The translations under genes were made by a program, and so were the position numbers. The notes beneath the pieces were generated by a model. The model did not search any database. It was given only the letters and a program-made list of their open reading frames with translations, and had not been told where the DNA came from. Of a DNA stretch of 64,000 nucleotides, positions 1 through 9,182 are shown one piece after another. The stretch is from contig JAJEDB010000079.1 in assembly GCA_022821725.1 (NCBI GenBank), forward strand, positions 1 to 64,000. The letters run 5' to 3'. Each line of letters starts with the position of its first letter. The first letter of the stretch is position 1. Origin of the DNA: Candidatus Poribacteria bacterium. Lineage in GTDB: Bacteria; Poribacteria; WGA-4E; WGA-3G.

Positions 1-1022
1 AGGCTCCAAATCCTATTCATTTCGGTCAGTCTTTCATTCTGTGAAATTTGATAGTTCGTGAAGAATCCGAGGTCCGGACGGCTTCGGGTTTTCGCAATAT
101 CAATCTGTTTACGGACAGCATCCTCCGCAAATTGGGCCCGATGCACTTCTGGACGATTGTCAAGTGCCTGCTGGATGAGGGTCTCAAGGTCTAACGCTGG
201 TATTTTATGGCTTTCTGGGATTTCAAGTGTACCTTTCACCGATATAGTCCCAGAGAGAGGTATATTAAGGACGGTTTTATAGGCATTTTTAGCGGTTTGA
301 ACACCGTTCTGGGCGCGGATGCGTTGTGATTTGGCATTTGCGAGTTGGACCTTGGCACGCAGAACATCGAAATTGGTCGCAGCCCCCGCATTCAGCGACG
401 CCTCTGCGATTGTGAGTTGCTTTTCAACCAAAGAAACACTTTGTTGGGCGACTCTTACAAACTCTTGGGCGACCAATGCACCATAGAATGCCTCAGAGAC
501 ATCTAAGCGGAGTTGATTAGAAGCGGCATCAACGTCGCGTTGCACTGCCTGATAGTTGAGCTGCGCGGCTTGATACCCGTAATAATAGCGTCCCCATGCG
601 AAGACAGGTTGCGTCAAACTGACAGTGCCTTGCGCGTTGTGATGGGCACCGAATTCCAACTCAATCAGGTCGGATTCACTGTCGGCGCTGGGGGGTTCTG
701 GACCGTCCATTTCCCTACCCGGCATCGGGAATCCAAACCCGCCCTCGGCTTGAATTACGGATTTTTGTATATCTTTAAAATAGGTGTAATTCCCACTCGC
801 TGTGATTCTTGGCAAGAGTCCTGCGCGTGCGGCGCGAACTTCTGCCTCGGCAGCCTTAAGGTTTTGCTCAGCCGTCTGAAGGGTCAGATTGCTCTGTTTG
901 GCAAGCTCAATACTTTCCTCTAATGTCAAAACCTGGGGTTCTTGGGCTACAACGGAGAGATTCATCAAAAGGAAGAGAAAGGTTCCAACACATAGGAAGT
1001 GGCAGAACCGTAATGTATTCAT
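1..1022 (-). CDS. TolC-family outer membrane efflux protein (N-terminal part, runs off the window)
   Basis: I translated this by hand from the complement; no stop occurs before the window edge, so about 340 N-terminal residues are visible. It opens with a signal peptide (MNTLRFCHFLCVG..., cleavage near VVAQE) followed by LTLEESIELAKQSN, the usual start of a TolC/OEP domain. Long Ala/Gln/Glu-rich helical stretches follow (AEQNLKAAEAEVRAARAGLLPRI and a QLTIAEASLNAGAATNFDVL segment), which match the coiled-coil barrel of TolC. Family knowledge: these trimers form the outer-membrane duct of tripartite efflux or type I secretion systems. Partner genes would lie to the left, outside the window. The start ATG at 1020-1022 is chosen because it begins the signal peptide. 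Confidence 0.85.
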   Translation of the reverse strand, partial: MNTLRFCHFLCVGTFLFLLMNLSVVAQEPQVLTLEESIELAKQSNLTLQTAEQNLKAAEAEVRAARAGLLPRITASGNYTYFKDIQKSVIQAEGGFGFPMPGREMDGPEPPSADSESDLIELEFGAHHNAQGTVSLTQPVFAWGRYYYGYQAAQLNYQAVQRDVDAASNQLRLDVSEAFYGALVAQEFVRVAQQSVSLVEKQLTIAEASLNAGAATNFDVLRAKVQLANAKSQRIRAQNGVQTAKNAYKTVLNIPLSGTISVKGTLEIPESHKIPALDLETLIQQALDNRPEVHRAQFAEDAVRKQIDIAKTRSRPDLGFFTNYQISQNERLTEMNRIWS

Positions 1023-1163
1023 CGCGGTTATATCCTCCAATTTTAAGGGGTGTCGGTTGTCAGTTCAGATTTTTTATCCCGTAAAAAACCCTTTCGGTTT
1101 TCCGTTAAAAAGGGACTTGTGGCAGGTTACGTTTACTTTGAATAACCACAAGGTTTCCTTAAT

Positions 1164-1252
1164 AGGACTTACGTAAAATGACCAAATTTCACCTATTTTC
1201 ATAGGATTCGGTGCGGTTAGAAACCGCACCTACCGGGGAGTACGTAAGTCCT
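1164..1252. repeat. 89-bp repeat with AGGACTTACG terminal inverted repeats, copy 1
   Basis: The element begins AGGACTTACG and ends CGTAAGTCCT, a perfect 10-bp inverted repeat. A nearly identical 90-bp copy lies at 46559-46648. Inside is a 9-bp hairpin (GGTGCGGTT / AACCGCACC, 1210-1230) that also occurs alone at 7280-7300. No coding capacity. It looks like a MITE or other non-autonomous element; which transposase would move it is unknown. Confidence 0.75.
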
Positions 1253-1293
1253 GCTTAACTGATAACTGACAACTGACAACCGATAACTGTTCC

Positions 1294-3180
1294 TTAATAG
1301 CGGACAATCGTTGTCGAATCGCCAACTGCCCAGACCTGACCACTTGGTGTTTGGACGAGATCCCAGAGATGGCTTGTCGTCGGTGATTCCTGCATCAACC
1401 ACGTAACGCCCCCGTCAGTTGTGTGAAGAATTGTTCCACCGTCTCCAGCTGCCCAGCCCTCATTGGCATCTCGGAACAGAATAGCATTCAAGTTAGCATC
1501 CGTTGGGACTGTCTGATCGACCCATGTTGCCCCGCCATCCGCGGTTGCCATGATTGCCCCTTGTTCGCCGGCGATCCAAGCGGTTTGTTCGTTGATGGCA
1601 TAGACATCGTTCAATTTCGGTCCTTGCAAAATAGATGCCCACGTGAGTCCACCGTCCATCGTCTTTGCGATGGTTCCGGCATCCCCGACGACCCAACCGA
1701 TACTTTCATTTATGAAGTGGACGCCGTAGAGATTGTTAAAGCCTGCGCCTGTCATCATGGGATCCATATCTTGACCGATCCATGTTTGCCCGGCATCGGG
1801 CGTGTGCATAACCCTTCCGGTTTCCCCGACTGCCCACGCGTGTGTCGGGGTGCCAAAACTCAGACCGTAAGATCCCATAGCACTCCGCCAACTCATTATG
1901 CCTTCAAACTGAATTCGCTGCGCAGTGCCGTGGCCTTCATCGCCTGGATCGCTAACGCCGTGCCATGTCTTTCCACCATCAAGTGTTTCAACTAAAGCGG
2001 CGTTGCTCCCGACGATATACCCCTTATTCTCATCTACAAATCCGACTCCGAAGAGTTCAAAGACATCCCCACTACTTTGCGGTTTCCATGTTTCGCCGCC
2101 ATCGTTGGTGTGCAAAACGCTTCCCGACAAGCCGACCGCCCAACCGAGTTTATCGCCGTGGAAATAGGCTGCACGAAGTTCGCTCGTGCTGGAAACGACA
2201 TCCCAAGTGTCTCCACCATCCGTTGTATGCAGGATAGTCGCATCTTTGCCCACTATCCATGCTTCGGTTGGACTCAGCATATGGATACCTTCAAGGCGAG
2301 CAGCAACAGGTCTCGGCTCAAGCGGTTCCCAGGTGATACCCCCATCCGTTGTCCGAAGAATTACGCCGAATTCGGCGGCAGCAATACCGACGTTTTTATC
2401 AGCGAAATGGACATCCCAAACGGGTTCAGGCATACCGTTAGAATGCGGGACTTTACTCTCTTGCACGACCCACTCGGCACCGTCAACCGTTGCGACGACA
2501 GCACCTCCGGCACCGACTGCCCAACCTGCTTTGTCACTCAACATGGAAATAGCGTCGAGTGTGTTGACTGTGGCACTGGTCTGGAATTCCCAAGTCTGTC
2601 CGCCATCTTTGGTATGAAGAAGAGTGCCACCACCGCCTGCCGCCCAACCGACTGTCGCGCTTACAAAGTCGATACCCTCAATGGTATTATTCGTGCCGAT
2701 TTCCTGCTTCGCCCACGTTGTGCCACCATTTTTCGTGCTAATGATGAGTCCCCCATCTCCACTTGCCCATCCATGTTTGGCATCAGCGAAGGAGACCGCC
2801 AAAAGCGCGGTGCGGGTGCCTGTATTCTTTTTCATCCACGTCGTGCCACCATCCGTGGTTTTCAAGACTGTGCCATTGTCTCCAACAACCCACCCGGTTT
2901 GTGGGTCGATAAATCGGACTTTCTTCAACATGATGTCAAATGGCAGGGGTTGACTGGGTTGTCTGTTCCACGTTACTCCTCCGTCCGTGGTATGCAGAAT
3001 TGTTGAATTGCTACCAACGATCCAGCCATGCTGTGCGTCTACAAAAAAGACATCCGAAAAGCCCGCCTGCCACTCGGATTCGCTCACTTTCACCCACGAT
3101 TTTTGTGCAAACGCGAGCTGCAGGGTGCAAAGCAAGAGCAGTGCCACCAAAACAGAAAATATTTGCTTTCTCGATTTCAT
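1294..3180 (-). CDS. Secreted Ycf48/BNR-type beta-propeller protein
   Basis: The 628-residue product has an N-terminal signal peptide (MKSRKQIFSVLVALLLLCTLQLAFAQ) and then about a dozen repeats of roughly 45 residues. Each carries the pattern GWAVGxxGTILHTTDGGxTW, with W-x-V-G and the Asp-box-like TxDGGxTW. This is the signature of Ycf48/HCF136-like and sialidase-type BNR propellers. In cyanobacteria Ycf48 helps assemble photosystem II. In heterotrophs such proteins are exported propellers of unknown role, so no photosynthetic function is implied. The gene stands alone; a short hairpin (3202-3220) lies in its leader. I see no strong Shine-Dalgarno, so the start rests on the signal peptide. 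Confidence 0.85.
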   Translation of the reverse strand: MKSRKQIFSVLVALLLLCTLQLAFAQKSWVKVSESEWQAGFSDVFFVDAQHGWIVGSNSTILHTTDGGVTWNRQPSQPLPFDIMLKKVRFIDPQTGWVVGDNGTVLKTTDGGTTWMKKNTGTRTALLAVSFADAKHGWASGDGGLIISTKNGGTTWAKQEIGTNNTIEGIDFVSATVGWAAGGGGTLLHTKDGGQTWEFQTSATVNTLDAISMLSDKAGWAVGAGGAVVATVDGAEWVVQESKVPHSNGMPEPVWDVHFADKNVGIAAAEFGVILRTTDGGITWEPLEPRPVAARLEGIHMLSPTEAWIVGKDATILHTTDGGDTWDVVSSTSELRAAYFHGDKLGWAVGLSGSVLHTNDGGETWKPQSSGDVFELFGVGFVDENKGYIVGSNAALVETLDGGKTWHGVSDPGDEGHGTAQRIQFEGIMSWRSAMGSYGLSFGTPTHAWAVGETGRVMHTPDAGQTWIGQDMDPMMTGAGFNNLYGVHFINESIGWVVGDAGTIAKTMDGGLTWASILQGPKLNDVYAINEQTAWIAGEQGAIMATADGGATWVDQTVPTDANLNAILFRDANEGWAAGDGGTILHTTDGGVTWLMQESPTTSHLWDLVQTPSGQVWAVGDSTTIVRY

Positions 3181-3589
3181 CAGATTTCATAGCGTCGGAA
3201 CCCACACCCTTTCGGTGTGGAGCGAACGCCAACCTCCTTACTTCTCAAGATGGGCTTGTAAACAACGCCCTTCGTTTTAGGTAGTACCTTATACTATTCA
3301 AGAGCCGTGAACTAAAGCCTACGCGCTTTATTCTATGTCTATTATAATATCACGACGCAGTAATTCATGTCAATTGAAAAGTATCGGGGATTGGTTTCCA
3401 GTTTGCTGACCTTCTGTATAGAAGGAACAGCACTGTGGAGAGTGATCTTACGCTTTAGGAAATTTGGATTGACACCCATTAGATTCCGTGCCATAATAAT
3501 TTAGACTAATGTAAAGCCAAAAAGTTCTCACAAACTCGTCCAATTCGGTTTGTGCAGATGCAAACATCTAAATAGATTAGGAGATTTTC
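3181..3589. other. Intergenic region between divergent Ycf48-like gene and LamG remnant
   Basis: No open frame here resembles a gene. A hairpin CCACACC-CTTTC-GGTGTGG at 3202-3220 lies about 20 bases upstream of the minus-strand start at 3180 and would fold in that leader. Nothing else stands out until the Shine-Dalgarno AGGAG just before 3590. Confidence 0.6.
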
Positions 3590-3868
3590 ATGAAATTCAT
3601 GATTGATGGCGTGGCAGAAAGCACGATGGAAATCGATACCAATCCAATTGATGCTGACGATGGTGAGCTTTATATTGGTCGGGATACCTGTTGTGACGGT
3701 AGATTCGGCGATGCGATCATTGATGAAGTCTCTATCTTCAACGTCGCACTCAGTGCCGCTGAGATTAAGATGATAGTGGATAAAGGACTTTCGGCGTTGC
3801 TATTGACCTCGGTTGAACCCGAGGGCAAACTCTCAACGACTTGGGCGAACGTTAAACAACAGTATTAA
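3590..3868 (+). pseudogene. LamG-domain protein remnant (C-terminal half only)
   Basis: The 92-residue frame starts directly inside a LamG fold. KFMIDGVAEST matches the 'LYVNGE' strand of the full-length paralogues. It continues through the conserved IIDEVSIFNVALSAAEIKMI strand and ends in the family tail GKLSTTWANVKQQY. The signal peptide and the first ~150 residues of the domain are missing. A good Shine-Dalgarno (AGGAG, 8 bases before ATG) precedes the start, as in the intact copies. So the gene looks like an internal deletion that joined leader and start region to the C-terminal half. It could still be translated, but the product would lack an export signal. Confidence 0.6.
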
Positions 3869-3878
3869 TCGAATCAAT

Positions 3879-3911
3879 AGGCGGGTGATGCTTGCTTTGC
3901 TCGCCTTTTTT
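3879..3911 (+). terminator. Rho-independent terminator after the LamG remnant
   Basis: An imperfect 8-bp stem (AGGCGGGT / GCTCGCCT with two G-U pairs) is followed at once by TTTTTTC. It sits 10 bases after the stop of the remnant, and its retention suggests the whole cassette except the middle of the gene survived. Confidence 0.6.
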
Positions 3912-4057
3912 CAATTTATAGTAAGGTCGAAAAATAGTTGGGCACTCTTTAATACGACGGGCAATGAATGGTCTCCCTACTACGAACGGGTGTTTGTTAA
4001 GAAATAGATGTCCACTTACTGCTAAGCTCCACTATAAATATAAGGAGATGAAATTAA

Positions 4058-4846
4058 ATGTTCCTAAGAATATCAGTGTTAATCCTATCCATCGCGTGCC
4101 TCTTTGCAGTTACCGCTTTAACGCATGCGCAACTTCCATTAGACGGGGTCGTAAGCTACTGGTCTTTTGATGAAGGTACTGTCGCAGGTGGCAAGGTTGA
4201 AGATGTTTTAGGCGACAACGATGGCGAACTCGAAGGGAATCCGAAACCCGTTCCCGGAAAAGTCGGAAAGGCACTCGAATTTAATGGCGAGAATTTCGTC
4301 CATATTCCAGGCACTGCTTCATTAGAATTCGCCGGTGCGGAAGAGATGAGCGTCGTTGCTTGGGTGAATGCTGATAGCGACAGCCCAGTCAAAGGGGTTG
4401 TCGCTGGATGTTGCGGGACGATTGTCGCGCAGCGCGACATCAACGGTTGGGCATTGCGTTTTGATGGTAGAAACGGTGGGCAAGAGATGGAATTCATTGT
4501 AACGCCCGGATGGCAAGGCGATGGCGGGTTCGGCGCGGCAGCTTTCAACAAGGGCGAATGGCACCACATGGTGGGGATCGTTAACCAGAAAAAGATGGAA
4601 CTCTATGTTGATGGTGAATTAGAGAAAGAACAAAATTATAATGGACCTATGACCACCGGCGGTTCAGAAACCGAGATTGGTAAAGCAGGCGATGGCGGCT
4701 TTGTAGGCATCATCGACGAAGTCATGATTTACAGTAAAGCCCTCTCAGCAGATGAAGTTGAACAAATCTTTGAAGCGGAGGGTCTTCCGGTAGAACCTCA
4801 AGATAAACTTGCGACCCGTTGGGCGAAAATCAAAACATCATTCTAA
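4058..4846 (+). CDS. Secreted LamG (concanavalin-A-like) domain protein
   Basis: The 262-residue product has a signal peptide (about residues 1-25, ...TALTHAQ) and one LamG/laminin-G jelly roll (about 30-235). Recognisable strands are VVSYWSFDEG, GKALEFNGENFVHI, MSVVAWVNAD, GEWHHMVGI, MELYVDGELE and GIIDEVMIYSKALSADEVEQIF. This is the usual LamG_3 order; such domains bind glycans or other ligands outside the cell. The last 14 residues (DKLATRWAKIKTSF) match the tail shared by every LamG paralogue here. AAGGAGATG at about 4040 serves as ribosome-binding site. Ligand unknown. Confidence 0.85.
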   Translation: MFLRISVLILSIACLFAVTALTHAQLPLDGVVSYWSFDEGTVAGGKVEDVLGDNDGELEGNPKPVPGKVGKALEFNGENFVHIPGTASLEFAGAEEMSVVAWVNADSDSPVKGVVAGCCGTIVAQRDINGWALRFDGRNGGQEMEFIVTPGWQGDGGFGAAAFNKGEWHHMVGIVNQKKMELYVDGELEKEQNYNGPMTTGGSETEIGKAGDGGFVGIIDEVMIYSKALSADEVEQIFEAEGLPVEPQDKLATRWAKIKTSF

Positions 4847-5364
4847 AGTAACACTCTCCTTTATAGGGCGGATTATTGTAGATTCGCCCATCTCTTCCCG
4901 CGCAAATTTTGCTGTCCTGCGTGAACCCTTTCACAATTTCTTTGACATCAATTCACTTCTATGCCATACTTATGGTAGATTTTAGAATTACTTTGACACG
5001 CTGCATCGGTGTCCCTTCCCAGTAACGGGTGGGAACCCCCCTCCCCAGTAACGGGCGGGGACCCCGGTTAGAAACCGCGAAGAAATTCGCAGAAATACCC
5101 AAGCAAATACCCCCAGTAAGAACCCTACCGAGATGAGGGGTGTGTTTAGGGTTGGGGGACCTGGGGAAATCCGCAGAAATGCCCAAGCAAAAACACCCCT
5201 ACGAAAACTGTTCATATATTTTTAGGATTTACTATAAACGAATACGTTCGGACTTAATTCCGAGTGTGCATAGGGATCAGGAATTTGCTCCTGTCGCTTA
5301 GTCTTCATTTCCAGAAAGGAATCGTTCGGCATAGTTTGTCAGCCGAAAATTTGCCACCAAAATT
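4847..5364. other. 518-bp intergenic region with short direct repeats
   Basis: No gene seen. A possible weak terminator hairpin (GGGCG...CGCCC) lies at about 4866-4890. Between 5015 and 5200 there are internally repeated phrases: CCCAGTAACGGG occurs twice (about 5019 and 5044), and the phrase GCAGAAAT(A/G)CCCAAGCAAA occurs twice (about 5089 and 5173). Related words recur near 15645. This looks like decayed repeat sequence. Confidence 0.55.
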
Positions 5365-6423
5365 ATGAAACCCGTAAAAGTAGGTGTAATTGGGTGCGGT
5401 GTGATCGGAAGCAGGCATCTCAGTATCGCATCAGAGGCACCCCATATTGAGTTAGTTGCTGCAGCGGACCTCATCGAAGCAAACAGAACACATGCAGTTG
5501 AACGTTTTAACCCACCCAAAATGTATAGCAATGACGTTGACTTGCTCGACGACGATGAAATTGAAGCCGTTGTTCTTGCATTTCCGACGCAATATCGGAC
5601 CGCCGTAGCCCTGCGCGCTTATGAAAGAGGAAAACACGTCCTGATTGAGAAACCGATCGCAATGAACGCCGCTGAGGTTGAACAACTCATCGCTGCACGG
5701 GGTGACTTAATCTCAGGATGCTGTTCTTCACGAAAGCGTTTTACTGCCTCCGCTCGGCTTGCGACGCAACTTATCACAAGCGGGGGGTTGGGAGAGCTCC
5801 GGACCGTCCACTGCCGCGCTATTATCGGGGCAGGAAAAAAGCCTGACACGCCCCGTCCTGCCTGGCGGCTGATTAAGTCACTCAACGGTGGTGGTATCCT
5901 TGTTAACTGGGGATGCTACGATCTCGATTACCTACTCGGTCTTACAGGGTGGCAGCTCAAACCCCAAACTGTATTTGCGCAAACGTGGACCGTGCCGCAG
6001 GTGTTCACATCGCATATCGCCCCCGGTTCCGATGCTGAAACGCACTATACCGCAATTATCCGTTGTGAGGACGACATTGTGCTGAGCGTGGAGCGTGGTG
6101 AGTTTATGACGATGCATTCGCATGCAGATTGGGAAATTATCGGCACAGAAGGTTCCCTTAAACTGAATATGCAGGATGAAAAACCGGATAGTGTCATCCA
6201 CAATCGAACGACAACAGAAGGGGGTGTGGTGTCCACATCCCTCACAGAAGCAGACAAAACCGCCGAAACAGAACACAGCACACCGTTGTCTGATTTCGCT
6301 GCCGCTATCCGAGAGAACCGGCAGCCCTCAACGAGTTTGGAAAAAGCACTTGTTGTTCAGAAGATAACCGATGCTATTTATACTTCCGCAGCAACAGGAA
6401 ATGCTGTGGAGATAGGAGGATAA
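5365..6423 (+). CDS. Gfo/Idh/MocA-family NAD(P)-dependent oxidoreductase
   Basis: The 352-residue product begins with a Rossmann fold (VGVIGCGVIGSRHLSIA, GxGxxG at about residues 9-14). It has the family's EKPIAMNAAEVEQLI motif near residue 93, where the Lys-Pro of EKP is the conserved catalytic or binding site. The C-terminal alpha/beta domain contains GGGILVNWGCYDLDYLLGL, corresponding to the G-G-x-D/W-H-x-x-D region. These enzymes oxidise or reduce sugars, inositols or their derivatives; the substrate cannot be read from sequence. Its stop lies one base before the next ATG, and its last codons contain AGGAGG, the ribosome-binding site of the LamG gene downstream, so the two are probably coupled. 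Confidence 0.85.
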   Translation: MKPVKVGVIGCGVIGSRHLSIASEAPHIELVAAADLIEANRTHAVERFNPPKMYSNDVDLLDDDEIEAVVLAFPTQYRTAVALRAYERGKHVLIEKPIAMNAAEVEQLIAARGDLISGCCSSRKRFTASARLATQLITSGGLGELRTVHCRAIIGAGKKPDTPRPAWRLIKSLNGGGILVNWGCYDLDYLLGLTGWQLKPQTVFAQTWTVPQVFTSHIAPGSDAETHYTAIIRCEDDIVLSVERGEFMTMHSHADWEIIGTEGSLKLNMQDEKPDSVIHNRTTTEGGVVSTSLTEADKTAETEHSTPLSDFAAAIRENRQPSTSLEKALVVQKITDAIYTSAATGNAVEIGG

Positions 6424-6424
6424 C

Positions 6425-7183
6425 ATGAAATTCCGTGGATTCACAATATTATGCAGTATTTGTTTCAGCCTCATTATCATCTCGCTTGGTCATGCCGAGA
6501 TTAACATAGACGACTTTGCTGGCATCTGGCTCTTTGATGAAGGTAAAGGATCAGTTGCTAAAGATTTCACCGAGAACGGGAATGATGGGGAATTTGACGG
6601 ACCTAAATGGATAAATGGAAAGTTCGGCAAAGCATTGGAATTTGATGGAAGCCCGAAATATGTCGTTATTGAGCATAACGACCTCTTCAACTTTGAAGAT
6701 GATGACTTTACCGTCGGATGTTGGATGAACTCGGAAAATAAAGATGCATACGTCGTCATCAAACGGAACGGTGGTGCCGGATTCTGGGCGATGAGTTCCA
6801 GTATTGATAGAGACACGGGGTTCTTCATTTTTGAAGGTGGCGGAAACCACATCGACGATGGTAAAACCGACATTGTCGGAAACGGTTGGCATCACACCGT
6901 GGCTGTTCGCAAGAAAGGGGTTGTTTCTTTGTATGTGAATGGCAAAAAGGAGACAGAACGGAACGTTGGGGCGAACATGGACAATCCGGCTATTCTGAAG
7001 TTCGGCGGCTGGGGCAGCGAAAACCTCGTTGGGGGATTGGATGAGGTCTTTATCACGAAAAAGGGCGTGGCGTTAGAAGAGGAGGACATTCAACTGCTTG
7101 CGGAGGAAGGCTGGGAGACTGCGTTGGATGTCTCTGCAAAAGGTAAGTTAGCGACGACTTGGGCGACTCTGAAAGCCCGATAG
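6425..7183 (+). CDS. Secreted LamG domain protein
   Basis: The 252-residue product has a signal peptide (about 1-25, ...ISLGHAE) and one LamG fold: GIWLFDEGKGS, GKALEFDGSPKYVVI, FTVGCWMNSE, GWHHTVAVRKKG, SLYVNGKKE, GGLDEVFITKKG. The tail is GKLATTWATLKAR. It is translationally coupled to the oxidoreductase upstream (1-base gap, Shine-Dalgarno inside that gene). Coupling of a secreted lectin-like protein to a cytoplasmic sugar dehydrogenase suggests, but does not prove, a shared carbohydrate substrate. Confidence 0.85.
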   Translation: MKFRGFTILCSICFSLIIISLGHAEINIDDFAGIWLFDEGKGSVAKDFTENGNDGEFDGPKWINGKFGKALEFDGSPKYVVIEHNDLFNFEDDDFTVGCWMNSENKDAYVVIKRNGGAGFWAMSSSIDRDTGFFIFEGGGNHIDDGKTDIVGNGWHHTVAVRKKGVVSLYVNGKKETERNVGANMDNPAILKFGGWGSENLVGGLDEVFITKKGVALEEEDIQLLAEEGWETALDVSAKGKLATTWATLKAR

Positions 7184-7211
7184 ATGGCAGTCACTTTTTA
7201 ACAATAAAAAA

Positions 7212-7233
7212 GGGCGGGAACGCGTTCCCGTCC
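7212..7233. terminator. Bidirectional terminator between convergent genes
   Basis: A 10-bp stem (GGGCGGGAAC / GTTCCCGTCC, one G-U pair, 2-base loop) has an A-run on its left and TTCTTCATTT on its right. It can therefore end transcripts of the LamG gene (plus strand) and of the SGNH hydrolase operon (minus strand). Confidence 0.75.
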
Positions 7234-7279
7234 TTCTTCATTTATGGTAAACCTTAGAATTAATTGGACATTCAGAACC

Positions 7280-7300
7280 GGTGCGGTTAGAAACCGCACC
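7280..7300. repeat. Solo hairpin GGTGCGGTT-AGA-AACCGCACC
   Basis: This is the same 21-bp hairpin found inside the 89-90 bp elements (1210-1230 and 46605-46625), here without their AGGACTTACG ends. It is followed by CTACTGGG. A degenerate relative occurs at about 60118. Confidence 0.6.
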
Positions 7301-7325
7301 TACTGGGTGGTGGTAAAATGTCTGT

Positions 7326-8330
7326 TTATTTTTCTGGTTTACCATATACGAAAAATTTCTCGGCAACTTCAGTTCTGAAATTCTTGCCCATCACTCGGTA
7401 GCCCTCGGCATCTGGATGTAGGGCATCGGGGAGTAGGTGTTCGTAATCTGCTCCAAACACACGCAATCCGTCAATGTAATGGATATTCCGATCACCGTGT
7501 GATTGCAGCGCTTCAGCAGCGGCTTGCACTTCTTCACGCATCCCCTTGAGATGAAATCCTACGGCGTTTGGCGTCTCCTCCCTCGGCGGGGAATAGATAG
7601 GAGACATCAGCACGAGTGGGATATCTGGATGTTTTTCACGGACAATCTGGACTGCCCCGATAATTGCGGGACGAAACGCCCGCGGTCCCAAACTGGACGC
7701 CCCTTGGATGTTAATACCGAGACACATTGAGATATAATCGGCAGGCAGATCTCGGATCATCCGTGCCACCATGGCATCGAGATGACACTGTCCACCGTAA
7801 CCGAGACAGGTTAAATTTAGCCCATGCTGACGTGCGACAATCGCGGGCCACGTCTGCGTCGCCGATGCGGCTGTCCGACATTGCGTGATAGAACTCCCAT
7901 ACGTTACCCATCGGGGTCGAGCGTCGGCGAAGGGACGCAGCGTTGCCCCATCATCTATCGTCAAGTTGCGGAGTTGAAACTGTCCGAATTGCGGCAGCCA
8001 CAATTCAATCATTTTCTCCTCACCGGACAACCCCTCAAAAGCGAAGTTGTCTTTTTGTGTCAGGTCAAGCGAAGCCAGGACTTCACCCTCACAGCAGAGA
8101 TCGAGTATCCCGCTTTCGTTCTGTGGCACGATATTGCCCGAAACCCGCGTCGTATTGCTCCGAAAACTGATACGAACGCCTGCGGGCATTGCCGAGCGTT
8201 CCAGTAACGGCTCTGGAAATAGGACATGCATCGGATGCGGTGTGCGCCACGGCATCACCCAATTTTCGGTTTTTTGTAGGGAGACAGCTCCCTGCCAAGT
8301 TAACTGCGGCGTATCCGGCTTCAATTGCAT
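7326..8330 (-). CDS. SGNH/GDSL-family hydrolase
   Basis: The 334-residue product has no signal peptide. An N-terminal beta-rich domain (about 1-135) is followed by an SGNH hydrolase domain. Block I is VTYGSSITQC (nucleophile Ser in GSS, about residue 148), block II has Gly in GYGGQ, block III is CLGINI (oxyanion Asn), and block V is LPDALHPDAEGY (catalytic Asp and His). These enzymes remove acyl or acetyl groups from sugars or lipids. It is the last gene of a minus-strand operon, 24 bases after the TIM-barrel gene, with AAGGGGAA as Shine-Dalgarno. The substrate is unknown; a carbohydrate ester is plausible from the neighbours. Confidence 0.8.
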   Translation of the reverse strand: MQLKPDTPQLTWQGAVSLQKTENWVMPWRTPHPMHVLFPEPLLERSAMPAGVRISFRSNTTRVSGNIVPQNESGILDLCCEGEVLASLDLTQKDNFAFEGLSGEEKMIELWLPQFGQFQLRNLTIDDGATLRPFADARPRWVTYGSSITQCRTAASATQTWPAIVARQHGLNLTCLGYGGQCHLDAMVARMIRDLPADYISMCLGINIQGASSLGPRAFRPAIIGAVQIVREKHPDIPLVLMSPIYSPPREETPNAVGFHLKGMREEVQAAAEALQSHGDRNIHYIDGLRVFGADYEHLLPDALHPDAEGYRVMGKNFRTEVAEKFFVYGKPEK

Positions 8331-8354
8331 CGTGTTCCCCTTTGCGATAAACAG

Positions 8355-9167
8355 TTACATAGTATCAATCAAGGCACGCAGTTGCCGCACGCCCTTCAAC
8401 ATATCTTCCGGTTGTCCCCAATGTTCAATGCTTGCTGCGCCAGTGAATCCGTCAGCGACGAGCGTCTCCAACACCTGTTTATAGCGCAATCCTGTGTCGC
8501 CAATCGGATCAAGGTTTTTCTCACTGTTCGGTTTCACATGGAGATGCCGCACCAATCCTTTAATATGGGCGTACCCATCCGGCAAGGGATTCTCTCCGCA
8601 GTGTAGTCCATTGTTGACATCCCAGCACGAGGTGAGGGCGGGACTATTTCCGAGGGCATTGATGACGGCACGCGTCTCTTCACAAGTTCCGGCGAGACAC
8701 GCACTTTCGTTTTCAAAACAGAGTGTAACGTCGGCGCTCTCTGCAACCGGAACAACGAGCGAAAGTTTCTCGACGATACGTTCCATATAGTCGTTAATAT
8801 CCGGGCGCGGCGCGCCTTTGGTCCCACGATTGGGATTCCAAAATGTAAATCCTCGAATGACTTGGGTATCAAATGCGTGTGCCAACGTCACCATCCGATC
8901 AAAGTGTTGTCGATGCTGTTCATACTCCTGTGAATCGTCAATCGAGCATTTACCGAAGGGCGACCCGACACTCGTAACACGGACATTGTAATTGCTGAGT
9001 ACATCCTGAACACGTTTGACATCGTCCTCGTCAATCTCGGTCACATGTTTTCCCCAAACACCGCCGCGGATTTCGACGGTATTTGCCCCGGCTTCAACAC
9101 CGAGTTTAATGGCTTCCTCAAAATCGGTTTTAGAAACCTCATCAGCAAAATAGCAAACATCAATCAT
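8355..9167 (-). CDS. Sugar phosphate isomerase/epimerase-like TIM barrel
   Basis: The 270-residue product belongs to the AP-endonuclease-2-like xylose isomerase TIM-barrel family. Visible elements are ANTVEIRG, NVRVTSVGSPFGKC, LCFENESACLAGT (metal-binding Glu), CWDVNNGLHCGENP (Asp-x-x-N), HLHVKPNS (His) and AASIEHWGQPEDML (final Glu). Such enzymes isomerise or dehydrate keto-sugars with a divalent metal. Its Shine-Dalgarno AGGAGG overlaps the TAG stop of the redoxin gene upstream, so the two are translationally coupled. Confidence 0.8.
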   Translation of the reverse strand: MIDVCYFADEVSKTDFEEAIKLGVEAGANTVEIRGGVWGKHVTEIDEDDVKRVQDVLSNYNVRVTSVGSPFGKCSIDDSQEYEQHRQHFDRMVTLAHAFDTQVIRGFTFWNPNRGTKGAPRPDINDYMERIVEKLSLVVPVAESADVTLCFENESACLAGTCEETRAVINALGNSPALTSCWDVNNGLHCGENPLPDGYAHIKGLVRHLHVKPNSEKNLDPIGDTGLRYKQVLETLVADGFTGAASIEHWGQPEDMLKGVRQLRALIDTM

Positions 9168-9182
9168 TTCAAAAAACGCCTC

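Noticed and set aside
1423-3006. Long plus-strand open frames (up to 309 codons) opposite the Ycf48-like gene
   Set aside because: They are antisense shadows of the repeated propeller codons; no start signals or family features.
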